In this document: positions 12,101-23,558 of the stretch, piece by piece
Position numbering within the stretch: position 1 is the stretch's first letter
How the letters are laid out: each line of letters opens with the position of its first letter
Source: Larix kaempferi
Lineage: Eukaryota > Streptophyta > Pinopsida > Pinales > Pinaceae
NCBI GenBank assembly: GCA_027924585.1
Contig: BSBM01000260.1
Span: forward strand, 16,120,001 to 16,184,000
Direction: 5' to 3'
Length of the DNA: 64,000 nt
Notes under the pieces: model-generated
What the model was told of the DNA's origin: nothing
Database searches by the model: none
What the model saw: the letters and a program-made list of their open reading frames with translations, nothing else
Program-made: the position numbers and the translations under genes

Positions 12101-14114
12101 ATATCGTGAGCGCTTACAAATTCACATTCACGATTTTACCTTTAAACAAATCGATGAATTAAAGCTTACATTTTCGAAATTCTTATGTCTGGAGATGTAA
12201 GCTTACATTTTAGAAATTCTTATGTTGGAGGAGCTGTTATCACAGCCAATTCCTTTCCATGGGATCAAATAGCAAGGATCAGAAACCCAATCTTGTATGT
12301 CAAAACTCCTCCTGAAAGCGTCAAGAGCGTAAACTGCATTTGAAAAACTATTAGGAATTGAATGAAAATATCTGTAATTTAAGCACGAGAAGTTTAGTCG
12401 GGTACTTACTATCTTGAGAATATGTTGCCTGATCTGTCTCATATAGCCAGTGATACTCGAAAGCGTTGAGTATAGGACTACGGTTGGATTTAGGGACCTT
12501 AATCACGTTAAAGTAATAACGTATTTCACTGGGGAGGAATATCCACTCTATAGCGGAATGATTTGGTTTGAGAGTAAAGGTGTCAGACGGCCTTTCACCA
12601 TTTACTGCGACGTAAAAAGATCTGGATTCGTACATTTCTAGCGTCTCGATCTCTGCAAAATAGAAGAGCAACATTGATTTGGTGCCCTCGGGAGTTGATG
12701 TTATTTTGATTCCAATTATGTCCGAGTTGTTTCCAACCCACGCCGTTTGCATAACAGCGGTAGGAGGAAGGTCGTTGGTATTGCTGGTTGAAATAGTCTC
12801 TTGCGAACTTACAGGCCGTACAACATTTTCACTGTCAGCAGCTAAAATAGTATCATCTGGAGACATCCAGATGCGGTCGAATTTGTCATCAGGATACCTG
12901 CATAATCAACCAGACACAAAATAATATTCACAACTGCTCTATATCACTAATCAAAACTGGGCTTCACATATTAAGGTGTAAATTTATATATTAAAACATA
13001 ATTTATATATTAAGATACAGATTTATAAAAGGAGATGTTAGTAAGATATAGATTTATAAAAGGGGATGTTAGGATTTTTATCATCAATGTCAATATGGAT
13101 GAAATCTAGCGATTTATGGAATTACATTCATCTTCTATTATATCTTAATTGGTAGAATACAATTTATATTTAGGATTCCAACCATTCTTATTAAATTAAA
13201 AAAAATATATCCAAATTACCCAAATCATAATGCTTTACACTATTAAAAATAAATAAACCATCTAGTGTACGACAGCATAGATTTACAAATAAAGTTCAAA
13301 ATGTTCACCTAACCGCAGAATTTCCACCAACATTATAATAATCTGGCCAAAAGACTGTTCCTGGCTTAGCCTGTGGATACATGCCATGTTGGAACATCCT
13401 CAATTCAATAGCAGAAACAAAGGGATCATCATGCTCGGAGGTTCTAATGAAGCAAATGTACAGCACCTTCCCTGAACTAACCAATATTCTGTGATGATGA
13501 ACTGGATCTCGATCTGACATTGTTACGTTTACTACATGCAAGGTGCCCGGTGTCTCAATAGAGAATTGAAAGCTGGGCAATGTTGGAAATCCAGTGTAAT
13601 TTCCAATGGCAAACCATAATCTTACGAGGTAAGGCACATCGGGTGTCACAGGCAACTTATAGCAAGACTTTTTCAGAGGTTTATTGAAAAAACGTAGAGT
13701 CTGCAAGTAAGAACCGTTGGCATAGACGTCTCCTATGTCTCCTGTGTGACCGACGTCTATGTAATCAGCATCAGTAACCCATTCTATACCGTTTTTCGCA
13801 GTGTGATTTTCTTTTTCTCCGCAACTAATACTCAGAAATCCTGCTACACCGCCAGAAAATAATTAATAAAACATTTTTTTTCCAACAAAATATTGAACAA
13901 AAAAAGATCGATAACAGCTCTAAAACCGTGTATAAAATGGAAACACGCTAGCATCCCCGTAAGAGCGCAGTAATAAGCCGTTCATTCAAATTCTAAAGTT
14001 TCATTACCGACCTGGTTGAGCAGTAACAACAGCCAATAAAGTGAAGAGCAAGCCCACTGGTGCTATCCAACTGCCCCATTTGCCATAGCGAATTTTGACC
14101 ATGGTTCCCTCCAT
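9106..14114 (-). CDS. Malectin-like LRR receptor-like serine/threonine kinase (At1g67720-like architecture), 15 exons
   Basis: A cell-surface receptor kinase. Joining 14114-14012, 13840-13309, 12897-12410, 12333-12207, 12078-12007, 11690-11622, 11503-11432, 11312-11241, 11061-10826, 10733-10525, 10394-10268, 10173-10105, 9929-9740, 9629-9497 and 9417-9106 gives an open 936-residue protein with consistent phases. The ATG at 14114 starts a signal peptide (about 1-33). The malectin-like region (35-374) has GFLSISCG and [11 protein letters not shown]. Four leucine-rich repeats (about 415-511) are each encoded by one exon of 69-72 nt. The membrane segment is about 536-560. The kinase has GRGGFGSV (624-630), Lys644, HRDVKTAN (740-747), DFG (760-762) and [10 protein letters not shown], so it is an RD kinase expected to be active. 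All introns have GT-AG ends except intron 6, whose donor reads ATAAGT; skipping or retaining it would break the protein. Ligand and pathway cannot be told from sequence. Confidence 0.92.
11698..11757. repeat. Tandem duplication in intron 5 of the receptor kinase
   Basis: Two copies of a block of about 30 bases containing AACACGAATGGGTTAGTGGC abut the acceptor of the second leucine-rich-repeat exon. Each copy also carries a CTGCT (minus strand AGCAG), which creates decoy acceptor-like sites beside the real one at 11691-11693. Confidence 0.7.
12162..12220. repeat. Short tandem duplication overlapping the exon 4 splice donor
   Basis: A block containing AGCTTACATTTT, GAAATTCTTATGT is present twice, at about 12162-12188 and 12199-12225. 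On the minus strand this duplicates the last codons of exon 4 together with its GTAAGC donor. Only the upstream donor (exon end 12207) keeps the frame; reading on to the second copy meets a TAA. Confidence 0.7.
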
Positions 14115-14763
14115 TTTTGAAATGTTCTCCTAGCAGTAGATCGGAAAGCTTATTATAAAAGTTGTTCAAGTTTTATGTAAATCTTTGAGCTGTTGACTGT
14201 GTTTATGTGACTAAAGTCGATTACATTCCTCTACACCCAGTCTCTCTTAGAATGTGTGAATGAATTTCCTTCCACCCTATCTTGATTCTTATCCGGACTT
14301 TTCAATTTCTATTTGTATTAGTTTACTCATTCATTTCGTATTATAGACCTAAACTTTTTGTTAATATTGTTATAGTAGTGATTGTAATAAAGATCTAAGA
14401 TCAATCCTAACAACTTTTAGTTAAAATTTTGTTTATAGTTTTTTCCAGCAGAAAAAGTTTTGTTTATAGTTATTAGGTTCTATTCATTATTTAGGTATTT
14501 TGTGTTTTAATTGATTTAAAAAAAACAATATTTTTAAAATAAAAATAAAAATTATTTTTTTATAAATTTTATAGTGAAATATGGTATTGAACGATTTCTA
14601 AAATTATAGATGTGAATTAAAAGAATTTGTTAAAAAAGTTTTAAAAAAAAAAATCATATAAAATGTTTTTTCAAAATATTTATAACAATATATATTTTCC
14701 TAATCTTTTAATTCAACAAAACTATAATTATTAGAAATATTTCTCTTAATAAAATTAGTCTCA

Positions 14764-14830
14764 ATAAATGTTTAATAACAATCATAATTATTATATTAAA
14801 TGTTTAATAACAATCATAATTATTATATTA
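14764..14830. repeat. 33-bp tandem duplication
   Basis: AATGTTTAATAACAATCATA followed by ATTATTATATTA occurs twice, back to back and almost without mismatch. Confidence 0.85.
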
Positions 14831-14855
14831 AGATGAGAACTCTTAGATTAAATTA

Positions 14856-15099
14856 GATAAAAATGATTAAGACAAATTTCATGCTTATCACATTGTTTGT
14901 TGACGTATCGATGAACCACATTATTGCTTTTGTTTTTTTTCTTTTTGTTTTTTAAGAAAATGTCATTCATGTTTAGTGATAAAAATGAATAAGACAATTT
15001 TTATGCTTTATCACATTGTTTTTTGATGAATCAGTGAACCACATTATTGCTTTTGGTTTTTTTCTTTTTGTATTTTAAGAAAAAGTCATTCATGATTAG
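14856..15099. repeat. 122-bp tandem duplication
   Basis: 14856-14977 and 14978-15099 align with scattered mismatches. Shared landmarks are GAACCACATTATTGCTTTTG, a T-rich tract and GTCATTCATG. It is an old local duplication without coding content. Confidence 0.85.
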
Positions 15100-15466
15100 T
15101 AACCAAGTCTTTGTTGCTACAGTCTTACTCTACATTTGTAGAAATTCTCTTTCTTTAAATTTGAAGATGACACCTAAACATTTTAAACCCCTACACTTAT
15201 ACCATTATATAAACAAAACTTAAAAGGCTTGTATACTATTATGTAAACAAAATTTAAAAGGCTTTTGAATCTTGAACAGTAAAATTCTTTTCCTAAATCT
15301 TGAATAATAAAATTCATTTTATTTAAATTTTAAACTGATTAACGAACATTTTAAAGTCATATTCTAAGATCAAAATAATTATTTCAACTTTTCTATATAT
15401 TTAAAAAAACGAATATAACCCATTCAACAAAATTCAACTTTCAGTTTAGGTGGTTTTTTAAACCTC

Positions 15467-15500
15467 CTACCTTTACCTTTACCTTTACCTTTACCTTACC
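15467..15500. repeat. (CTTTAC)n hexanucleotide microsatellite
   Basis: About five copies of CTTTAC, ending in CTTACCC. Confidence 0.9.
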
Positions 15501-15521
15501 CATAGATGAAGCCAAAATACG

Positions 15522-15684
15522 TTTCAAACTTGGGATATCTCCCTATTTTGCATACGACACACTATAATAATTATTCATTTATAAAGCACATCCATACGAA
15601 TCTAGTGAGATTACGGTGATTCCATGGTGTCATACCATGCTTCTTTTTCTATGTGATTTTATTATTTTGAACAATAAAGTGAAG
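15522..15684 (+). repeat. Dispersed repeat, copy 1 of 3 in the window
   Basis: Contains ATATCTCCCTATTTTGCATA, ATCCATACGAATCTA and the end block TTTTGAACAATAAAGTGAAG. Related copies lie at about 25610-25772 and 29131-29200. It has no coding capacity; it may be part of a non-autonomous element. Confidence 0.7.
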
Positions 15685-15713
15685 TATTTTATCTTATAAA
15701 TAATAAAGGAAAG

Positions 15714-17846
15714 TTGGGAAGCAAAAGGATACAAGGCATCAGCTTCGGCGAGGTCAAGGTTACTCACATCTTCTTTGTGGATGATGCACTCTTCTTTTTG
15801 GGAAATACAGTTGAAGAGAACAAAGGATTTAAAGATATGCTTTGGCTCTTTAGCTCGGCGACAGGTATGGTCATTAACCTGGACAAATCAGCGTGTTACT
15901 ACAATGAATTGGAGATGGACGATCTGCAGGTTTTTCAAACTTTTCTTCCAATGGAACAACGTCCACTAAGCGAAGGATTCAAGTATTTGGGTTTTTTCTT
16001 GAAACCTGACAATTACAAAAATTTGGATTGGAACTGGATCCTAACAAAAGTGGAGAGGTGCATCAACTTCTGGTGCAACCGGTTTCTCTCAAGAGGAGGG
16101 AAATCAGTACTCATTCAAGGAGTTTTAAATGATATTCCTGTTTATTGGATGGTCATTGCTAAAATTTCTAAAGGAGTGATAAATTAACTTAGGAAACTTT
16201 GATTCAGGTTTTTATGGAAAGGGAATCGGGACAACGAGATTCATTGGTCTTCCTGGACTTCTATTGCAAAACCTAAAGAAGTGGGTGGGTGGGGGATCAA
16301 GGAGCTTCATACTTTTGGATACGCTCTGGCAGCTAAATCGGCTTGGCAACTTATTGACAAAGAGGGGAAATGGCAGTCTATTATCAAGCAGAAGTATATA
16401 GGTAACAGGTCTTTCTCAGATTGGATTAGGGATCCTGATAAATCTAGCAGGAGAGGGTTCTCATTCTGGAAGGCTATTGTGGGGGCTATCCCCTTAATAG
16501 GAGATTAACTGGCTTGGGAGGTCGGTACAGGGCGGGAAGTGCTTATTAGACAGGAGCATATGGTGGGCTTTATAGGGAATCAGAACTTCCCTAGGGCTAT
16601 GATAGATTATCTGGTTGTTCGGGGGATTGTCTCTCTAGCCGATGCTACATAGGGAGGTGGGGGGGGTTGGCTCTTTTTAGCAGTGGAAGTCAACGACAGA
16701 TTTAGCTTTACCAATGGATTGGGCGGATCTGTGGAATAGATGGGTCGAAGGATTGCAATTTGGGTTCATACGCCTATCCAATAGACCTGATCGGTTAAGA
16801 TGGGAGGGGAATGAGGATGAAGGCAGCTATTCTTTCAATATGGCATACAAATCAATTTGGAAGGGACGCTATCAAGTTGCATGTTGGTGGTGGAAGTCAC
16901 TATGGCTTTCCATGGCTCCACATAAAAGTAAATTTTTTATGTGGCTTGTTTTAAATGACAAAGCGTTAACATGGGATTGTTTACAAAAACGAAATTTTCA
17001 TCAACCGGGTTGGTGCAGCTTGTGCAAAGGGTCAGAGGAGAATGCCGCACATCTGTTCCTCGGTTGCTCATTTTCCAAACAAGTGTGGCGGTGTGTTGGT
17101 GATGCATTAAGCATGAATAACCCGTGGGAGGCAGAATCAATTGAATCTAATTTCAAGTTGTGGTTTGTCAATCCAGTCCTCAAACCAGTGAGGCGCATTC
17201 CATACCTGGTATTATGGCATCTATGGACAACAAGAAACGAAGCCATTTTTTAGGATAGGTACCTACCAGCTTTCCATGTTTCGTCTTTGGTTTTATCCAT
17301 GTACGACCTCTTCAAAGAGCAAATTTTACAGCCAAAGTTCAAAATTTTGAAAAGTTTATCAATTGCAGAGGAGGACTCAGTGGGTTCATTTGATGGAGCA
17401 TGTGATATGGATTCTAGATCGTGCGGATTGGGCGGATAATTGTGCATTTCAAAGGATTTACAAATCTCTTTCAAAGCCAATGGGGGATTTGGAACCAACA
17501 ATCGAGCAGAAGGATTAGCTATGCGGGTGTTACTACAAATTGCTATTGAAAAACATGTGACTTCACTTACAATATATGGAGACTCAAAAGTATGGATCAA
17601 CCATATGAACAAGGTCCACAGCATTGGAAACTTGAACCTCCTTAATATCGACCATAATTTGGTAAGCCTAGCTTCATCTTTCAGTATCATCCGTTTCCAG
17701 CATGTATATAGGGAGAAAAACTCGGGCGCTGACGCTCTTTATAAAGCTGGGCTGGAACTCGAGGCGGGGGAATGCCTATTTCTATCCATTAGAAATGGAA
17801 GATTGGATCAGAAGAGGATTATTCTCGATTACTGGAGAGAAGAATA
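15714..17846 (+). pseudogene. LINE ORF2 remnant: reverse transcriptase, zf-RVT, RNase H
   Basis: The reverse transcriptase starts just before its catalytic FVDDALFF motif, followed by INLDKSACYY and the thumb (15714-16187). A second segment (about 16195-16508) has WKG, WSSW and GGWGIKELHTFGYALAAKSAW. The zf-RVT region (16714-17253) has PHKSKFFMWLVLNDKALTWD and CSLCKGSEENAAHLFLGC. The RNase H part (about 17380-17846) has FDGA, NNRAEGLAM, YGDSKVW and a final HVYREKNSGADALYKAG. Several stops and frame changes separate the segments, so it is not functional. The similarity is to plant L1-type LINEs carrying a terminal RNase H. Confidence 0.9.
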
Positions 17847-18483
17847 AGCAGTGTTTTAAATCCTTTTTTTTGTATTTAGCCTTCTTATGTTCTAGTTTTT
17901 TGGGCTCTACCATGTTGATAACAGTCCGCACACGGAATTGTAATATGCGGCCTTCGGGTTGGACTATAGGGGGGAGGGTAGACGAGGTCCAGGCTGCTAT
18001 AGCCAATGCTAAAGGTAGCTTTTGAATAGAAACCAATTATGGCAAAAGAAGTGAAGAAGCTGTTTTGAAGGGTGGGCTACAAAAATATGTTGTTCGGACA
18101 GAGAAATTACATTACACTGCAACTATTTAAACATCAGAAGGAGTTTTGGAATTTTTTTTTTGAAGGATCATTGGTGGACCGAGGATCTTCTTCAGCAATA
18201 AGCCATATAGGCCATTACAGACCCCAGAAGGACTGAAACAACTTCGGCTGAAAGAAACAAGTAATCAGCTTAGGTAACGAAGTGTATAGCATAAATGCTA
18301 ATTAAGAATAGGTATGGTCACAGCTTAAAATTGTAATATTCAGATCATAAGTACATTTATATGAACGTAGAACTTTTGTAAACAACCAGAATTAAAGCAA
18401 TGAACTTGCAATGTGCAATCGCACACCCGTGGATTCGATATGAATAAAAGGAGTACGATTTTTTTTCTGTGGAAAAAAATAAT
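15714..18483 (+). mobile_element. 5'-truncated LINE with RNase H domain
   Basis: This is the 3' part of a non-LTR retrotransposon, starting inside the reverse transcriptase and ending in an A-rich tail (18472-18484). It is flanked by a probable 15-bp target-site duplication, AATAATAAAGGAAAG at 15699-15713 and AATAATAAAAGAAAG at 18484-18498. Together, the truncation, tail and duplication are typical of target-primed reverse transcription. Confidence 0.85.
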
Positions 18484-18951
18484 AATAATAAAAGAAAGCT
18501 ATAAAGTAGCTAGTCTTTGTTTTCTCATTATATTTATGTTTTGTTTAATTAATAAATTCATAAATTTACTATTGTGATATAATAAAATTTATTTACATTT
18601 AAAAATATGTTTACATAATGTAGATTTGAACTCATCAATTATATATGTTTCATCTCTCTTGCATCAAATAGAAATTTTAATAATTCCAAAAGAATTCAAG
18701 TAAAAAAACAACCACTATTACAATTTCGAATTCCAAAATGGTTATGAAAGATGTATATTGACACAATTTTGTCATGTAAGTAGTTGATGCATTTCCTAAG
18801 AAAAATCTAGAATAGTAAAGAAACTTATAAATTCATTCTATGTTTTTTAACAATAACCATTATCATGTGAGTAGATTATTTGTTGTTGACATTTAGATAA
18901 ACTTTCAATCTTATATTAAAATGTAAAGAAATTAAATGTTTATTTATAACC

Positions 18952-19122
18952 AGCCTAGATCCAAATCCTAGAGTCTATCAAGCGTCGAGAGGGATCAAAT
19001 CTCTTGAGGTGCAAACCTCTCCTCGAAAAGCTCCTTGAGTGCAATACCTGAGAAAAGGTTTACACCTTGGGATACTTGATCCCTCTCGGCGCTTGATAGA
19101 GCCTAGGATTTGGATCTAGGCT
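18952..19122. repeat. 171-bp fold-back element
   Basis: Arms at 18952-18998 and 19076-19122 (47 bases each) are inverted complements with about three mismatches, starting AGCCTAGATCCAAATCCTAG. The loop is itself partly self-complementary (AGGTGCAAACCT against AGGTTTACACCT), so almost the entire unit can fold into one hairpin. It may be a small MITE-like element; no flanking duplication is obvious. Confidence 0.88.
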
Positions 19123-19264
19123 AGTTTCAGTCGTGGGCGGTGACACAAAACTGGTTTCAGTCGTGGGAGGATTATCATAATGTAAGTAATAAGTATTTAG
19201 GATTGAGTAAATAGTTAAACTGGAAAATAGAAAAAATTTGCCCTACTTTTTTTTTCGATTCTCT

Positions 19265-19660
19265 TTTTGTTGATCTGCGTTTTGTTTTGTTTGTTTTTCT
19301 CCTTCTTCTGTCGTCATTTCGTACATTTTGATTTATTTGTTGTTCTGCAAACTATTTTTTTTGTTCTTCCAATTGCTTCAACTTTCTCTCTCAAGACGCT
19401 CTTTGTTGATCAACGTTTCATTTTCTTTGTTCTTCTCCTTCTTCTGTTGTCAATTCGCCTAACTTTTTTTTTTTTTTTTTTTTTTTGTTGAACTGCATTT
19501 TTTTTTGTTCGTTCTTCTGCTGTCAATTCATCTAACTTTCTTTTTTTATATTGTTTTTGTCGATCTGCATTTCATTTTCTTTGTTCTTCTCATTCTTCTG
19601 CTGTCATTTCGACCAACTTCTTTTTTCGAAATTCTTTTTGTTCTTCTGCTTTTCGTTTCA
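19265..19660 (+). repeat. Pyrimidine-rich degenerate tandem repeat
   Basis: Variants of TTTGTTCTTCTCCTTCTTCT, GTCATTTCG and GATCTGCATTTC recur four or five times, with long T runs. The apparent leucine/phenylalanine-rich frames (19267-19491 and 19505-19756) are artefacts of this composition. Confidence 0.7.
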
Positions 19661-19839
19661 AGTCTTTTTCTAGTTATTTTGTTGTCATTTCATAAGATTT
19701 TATTCCTTGATATGTTCTATGGCGTTCGACGTTCTGTATTTTTTGTTCTTCGCTAGTTTGTCTCATAGCATCTTCCACATGCAGATATTCCATTTCTAGT
19801 TTAGACTCTATATCAAAAAAGTCAAACATTAGCATATAC

Positions 19840-20250
19840 ACTAAAATTTATGCATCGATAAAATCCACACTAAGATTTATGCATCCAAGAAATCTACACT
19901 GAAATCAATGCATCCATGGTATACACTGAAATCTATGCGTCCATACACTGTAATCTATGCGTCCGTACCAAATCCTTTCGCCTCAGTGTAATTCGACAAT
20001 CCCACTCTAATCCTAGGATTTGGATCCCTCTCGACGCTTGATAGAGCCTAGGATTTGGATCTAGGCTGGGATTAACGAATTACACTGAGGCGAAAGGATT
20101 TCAGAATAACATCTACACTGAAAAATATGAAATAAAAAAACCTCATACACTGAAATCTATGCATCCATACACTGAAATCAATGCGTCCACAGAATAACAT
20201 TTACACTGAAAAATATGCAATAAAAAAACCCCATACACTGAAATCTATGC
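19840..20250. repeat. Scattered 20-bp repeats around ACACTGAAATCTATGCATCC
   Basis: At least eight imperfect copies occur on both sides of the fold-back at 19971-20100, for example near 19900, 19922, 20152 and 20172. This looks like subterminal repeats of a transposon or a decayed minisatellite. Confidence 0.65.
19971..20100. repeat. Fold-back with perfect 25-bp arms containing half of another fold-back
   Basis: 19971-19995 and 20076-20100 are exact inverted complements (start AATCCTTTCGCCTCAGTGTA). The centre (about 20015-20067) is nearly the same as the right arm of the 171-bp fold-back at 19076-19122. The two hairpins are therefore related or nested. Confidence 0.88.
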
Positions 20251-20338
20251 AAGTATAAAACTCACTTTACATGATAATGAAATTCAATATATTTATGAAA
20301 TTCTATATTTTAAAAGAAAAAAGTAGATGATATCAAAG

Positions 20339-20395
20339 GATTGAACCTTGGACCTCACGCCCATTATCCCAACACCCTTACCACTATACCACATG
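20339..20395 (-). repeat. tRNA-like SINE head (A and B boxes)
   Basis: Read on the minus strand, TGGTATAGTGGTAAGG (20376-20391) matches a polymerase III A box and GGTTCAATCC (20339-20348) a B box, at tRNA-like spacing. The anticodon and acceptor arms do not form a usable tRNA, so a tRNA-derived SINE relic is the better reading. Confidence 0.6.
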
Positions 20396-20744
20396 CAATT
20401 CTTATTATACATAGTAAAGAACTTATTTATGTATATGTAAATATTAATATATATTTAAATTTAAATTAAATGTTAATTTAATTTTAAATATAATTTCATG
20501 TAGTAAAAAATACAACAAATTAAACATTGTTTTTAAAATATAATTAACAATGTTTAATTTGTTGACAATGTTTTAATATAATTGACAATGTTTAAAAGAC
20601 AATGTTTTTTAAATTAAACATTGTCTACGAAAAGATGACGGACGGAGGAGGAGGTGCAGGCGAATGGTGCAGGGGACGCGAGGGGAGATCTGCAAATGAG
20701 GGGACGCAAGGGGATGTCTGCCAATGGAGGACGGACGAAGGAGG

Positions 20745-20768
20745 AGGTGCAGGTGCAGGTGCAGGTGA
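20745..20768. repeat. (GGTGCA)n microsatellite in GC-rich island
   Basis: About four hexanucleotide copies lie inside a short purine-rich, GC-rich stretch (20636-20785) that contrasts with very AT-rich surroundings. The frames across it on both strands look like low-complexity artefacts. Confidence 0.8.
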
Positions 20769-21228
20769 ATGGAGCAAGGGAAGTTAAAAATTCCAATTAG
20801 ATTATCTTCTCTTTGCTATTTTGATCTTTGTCTCCTGTTTTATAATTTTTTTATGTTTTTTTTGTTTTGTTTATATGAGCATTGATTCAACTGTGTTTTT
20901 CAATCCAAAATACACGTCCTTTTTTAATTAATGGCCCACAAAATATTAATTATTTTTACTGTTTTTACGTTTTATTAGAGGTAACGTGAACGACCCAAAA
21001 ATATATATTGATTTCAATAATAACAAAATAAATTTTGAACAGACCATTTAGATCAAATAAATAAAAACTTTAAATAATTCATTGAAGAATCCAAATAATT
21101 AATGTAAATTTTGATATAAATACAAAAACAAATTGAATATATATTTTTAACATAAATAAGTGTGTAAAAATCTTAGATATTTAAGTGCTTTAATAAATTG
21201 TAATTTTTATATTTTTTGAAATGCATAC

Positions 21229-21405
21229 CGCGACAATGACCAATAAAAAGATTTTAAAGAACTTTAATTAAACGCAAAATTGCAAGAAGACCGTTACAGT
21301 TTAAAGAACTTTAATTACGCGACAATGACCAATAAAAAGATTTTAAAGAACTTTAATTAAACGCAAAATTGCAAGAAGACTGTTACAGTTTAAAAAACTT
21401 TAATT
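21229..21405. repeat. 90-bp tandem duplication
   Basis: CGCGACAATGACCAATAAAA begins both copies, at 21229 and 21319. The copies continue through AAACGCAAAATTGCAAGAAG almost identically, and a third partial copy follows. Confidence 0.88.
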
Positions 21406-22577
21406 AATGGAAAAATTGCAAGCAGATAGTTACAGTTTTTAATGATTTAATGAAAAAAATTAACACAATAGAATATATATAAATTATTTTTTAATATTTT
21501 CAGGAAAAAAAAAACATAAAATCTTTTTAGATTAATAGATAGCTGACGAAGTTAAAAAAATGTTTTAATAAAGTTGTTAAAAACAATTTTTAAAAATTTA
21601 ATTAAATTAATCAAAAATTTATCCTTTAAACCAAATATTATAATTTTTTGATATTGGATATCATTTACCAGCTATTATAATCTTTTGATATTGGATATGA
21701 TTTATGAGTCTATTTACATTTACATTTGAGCATAAAAAATATATACAGTGCAAAATATAATTTTTAGAATAGTTTAATACAAGATAAACTATATATAGAA
21801 GATAAAAAATAATTTATAAAAAAATTATATTTTTATAAATACATTAATATAAAATAATGTATATATATTGAATATTTAAAAAGATGACAAAGTTATATAT
21901 TTACAAAGATATGTGTTTATATCTTAGAATTTGGGGTGGACTACTATCTAGGTTGAAGAAGAATGAGACAAGTGTACTATGGAGATTGATTTTATGATAA
22001 AAAATGTATGGATAACTCATAACTCATGCATGGATAACAAGTAGTGAGAGATAACCCATTTAACTAAAAAAGGTTACAATAGGAAGCCTAGGCATAGACA
22101 ACAAGTGATTGCAACTAAGCATAAAGAACAAGTAACAGATAACTTGATAACTTGTTCATGGCACTTCACTTGTTATCTATTGGTGTTCACCCACCACAAG
22201 TTAAGTGGTTATACTAGTTTATGTAACACATAAAATTATAATTATAATAATGCATTCCAAAAAATCCACTCTATATTAATTTGCATCAACTTCTTTTTTG
22301 GGTGAAAGATTTTTATTTTACCAATATAGACACATCTAACTCCCCTTATACACCGGACTCGATTTTCACCACTAAACTACAACACATATCCTTCTCACCA
22401 CTATGCACTATGCTACAGCACAATGCATGTATTTTTATTTTTTATTTTTTATGGACACTTCCCCTCACTCTTGTAAATATCCTTTAAATATCAACTCTTA
22501 TGACTTCGATCATTTAGGAATATGAAATCTGTTTCATCTGGGTTAGTTCTTAATGTTTAATTAAGAAATTAAAACAA
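21406..22577. other. AT-rich stretch without a recognisable gene
   Basis: Low-complexity AT-rich DNA. The small frame at 22281-22487 has no recognisable domain. Confidence 0.55.
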
Positions 22578-22691
22578 TTGTTCGGTGGATTCCGGCGGGT
22601 TGGGGGCGTTTTGGTTAGCGGTTATACTTTACACTGTGCATTAACCTTGCTGTACACTATGCAGAGGAAATGCAAAAATTGCTACCATACG

Positions 22692-22933
22692 GAGCGTCTG
22701 AAAAACAGTTCCATACAAACATCTAAAAGGTTGTATGTCGGAATAGAAGAAAAAAAAGCTGTTTCTGTTGGTTACTTCGATGGAGCTGAGCAAGGGGATT
22801 TGAATGGGCTGGTAGCGTCTGAAAAAGAGTTCCATACAAACATCTAAAAGGATGTATGTCGGAATAGAAGAAAAAAAAGCTGTTTCTGTTGGTTACTTCA
22901 ATGGAGCTGAGCAAGGGGATTTGAGTGGGCTGG
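22692..22933. repeat. 121-bp tandem duplication inside a LINE remnant
   Basis: Copies at 22692-22812 and 22813-22933 share GCGTCTGAAAAA, GTTCCATACAAACATCTAAA and GTTGGTTACTTC, with few mismatches. The duplicated segment includes the first RNase H motif, so that motif is present twice. Confidence 0.9.
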
Positions 22934-23558
22934 TATGGTGTTGTAGATTAAAAGAAACAATCAGGTTTTTTTGAAGAATCGGTGTTGGCACCGGTTTAAA
23001 TATTAAGGCAGAACTCTTGGTCTTTTGGGGGTTACTTTGGATATCAATATTTTTGGCGATTCTTAGATGGTGGTTGATTGGGTTTCTGGACATTCCAAAC
23101 TTAAAAGTACTCCATCTTAAGCACTAGGCTGGCAAGATTCAGGATATGCTCTATGGTTTTCCCCTGCTCTCCATTTCACACATTTTTCAGGAATTAAATG
23201 GAAAGGCAGATCAGCTATCTAGGTCATAGGTCCTATGGATGGCTTCATTCACTTTGAGAATCTGATTGCAGATCAGGTAGTGAACTCTGGCACTTATTAT
23301 GTATTCTAATCTGCAATCCTTCTCTGCTGGATGCCTGTCTTATATTTCTGTTTTTTGTCGGAAGATTTGGATCTTCTTTTATATTATCTCAACTTTGTTT
23401 CTAGTGATCAGTTCTGAAGGACTATTTGTAGTTTTGGACTTCATGTTTCTATTGGGTTCCTTCCTTGGCAACAGGAATAGTATTTTGGTCTTTATCATAT
23501 AATTTTGATTTTCATATAAATAACAATTTACAGCTTTTCGTATCTGAAAAAAAAAAAC
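22692..23558 (+). pseudogene. LINE RNase H remnant with A-rich tail
   Basis: In shifting frames the plus strand reads GYFDGAEQG (first catalytic Asp), then FGDS followed by MVVDWVSGHSKLKS (about 23050-23107). Near 23190-23230 it reads FQELNGKADQLSRS. These are the RNase H blocks of plant LINEs. About 320 bases of untranslated sequence and a run of A (23547-23557) follow. Frameshifts and stops make it non-functional. The 5' boundary is not clear. Confidence 0.75.

Larger units (their letters stand above)
14115..15521. other. AT-rich upstream region of the receptor kinase
   Basis: This presumably contains the promoter of the minus-strand receptor kinase. A weak TATA-like TTATAATAA lies about 40 bases before the ATG, too close to be convincing. 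The rest is AT-rich with two tandem duplications and no long frame. Confidence 0.5.

Noticed and set aside
12450-12924. Plus-strand frames across the receptor kinase malectin exon
   Set aside because: They are antisense shadows of exon 3, which has clear conserved residues on the minus strand.
19267-19756. Hydrophobic Leu/Phe-rich frames resembling membrane proteins
   Set aside because: They result from T-rich, pyrimidine-rich tandem repeats and have no start context or homology.
20602-20787. Gly-rich 61-codon frame in a GC-rich island
   Set aside because: It is based on a GGTGCA microsatellite and simple purine repeats, and a frame is open on the other strand too.
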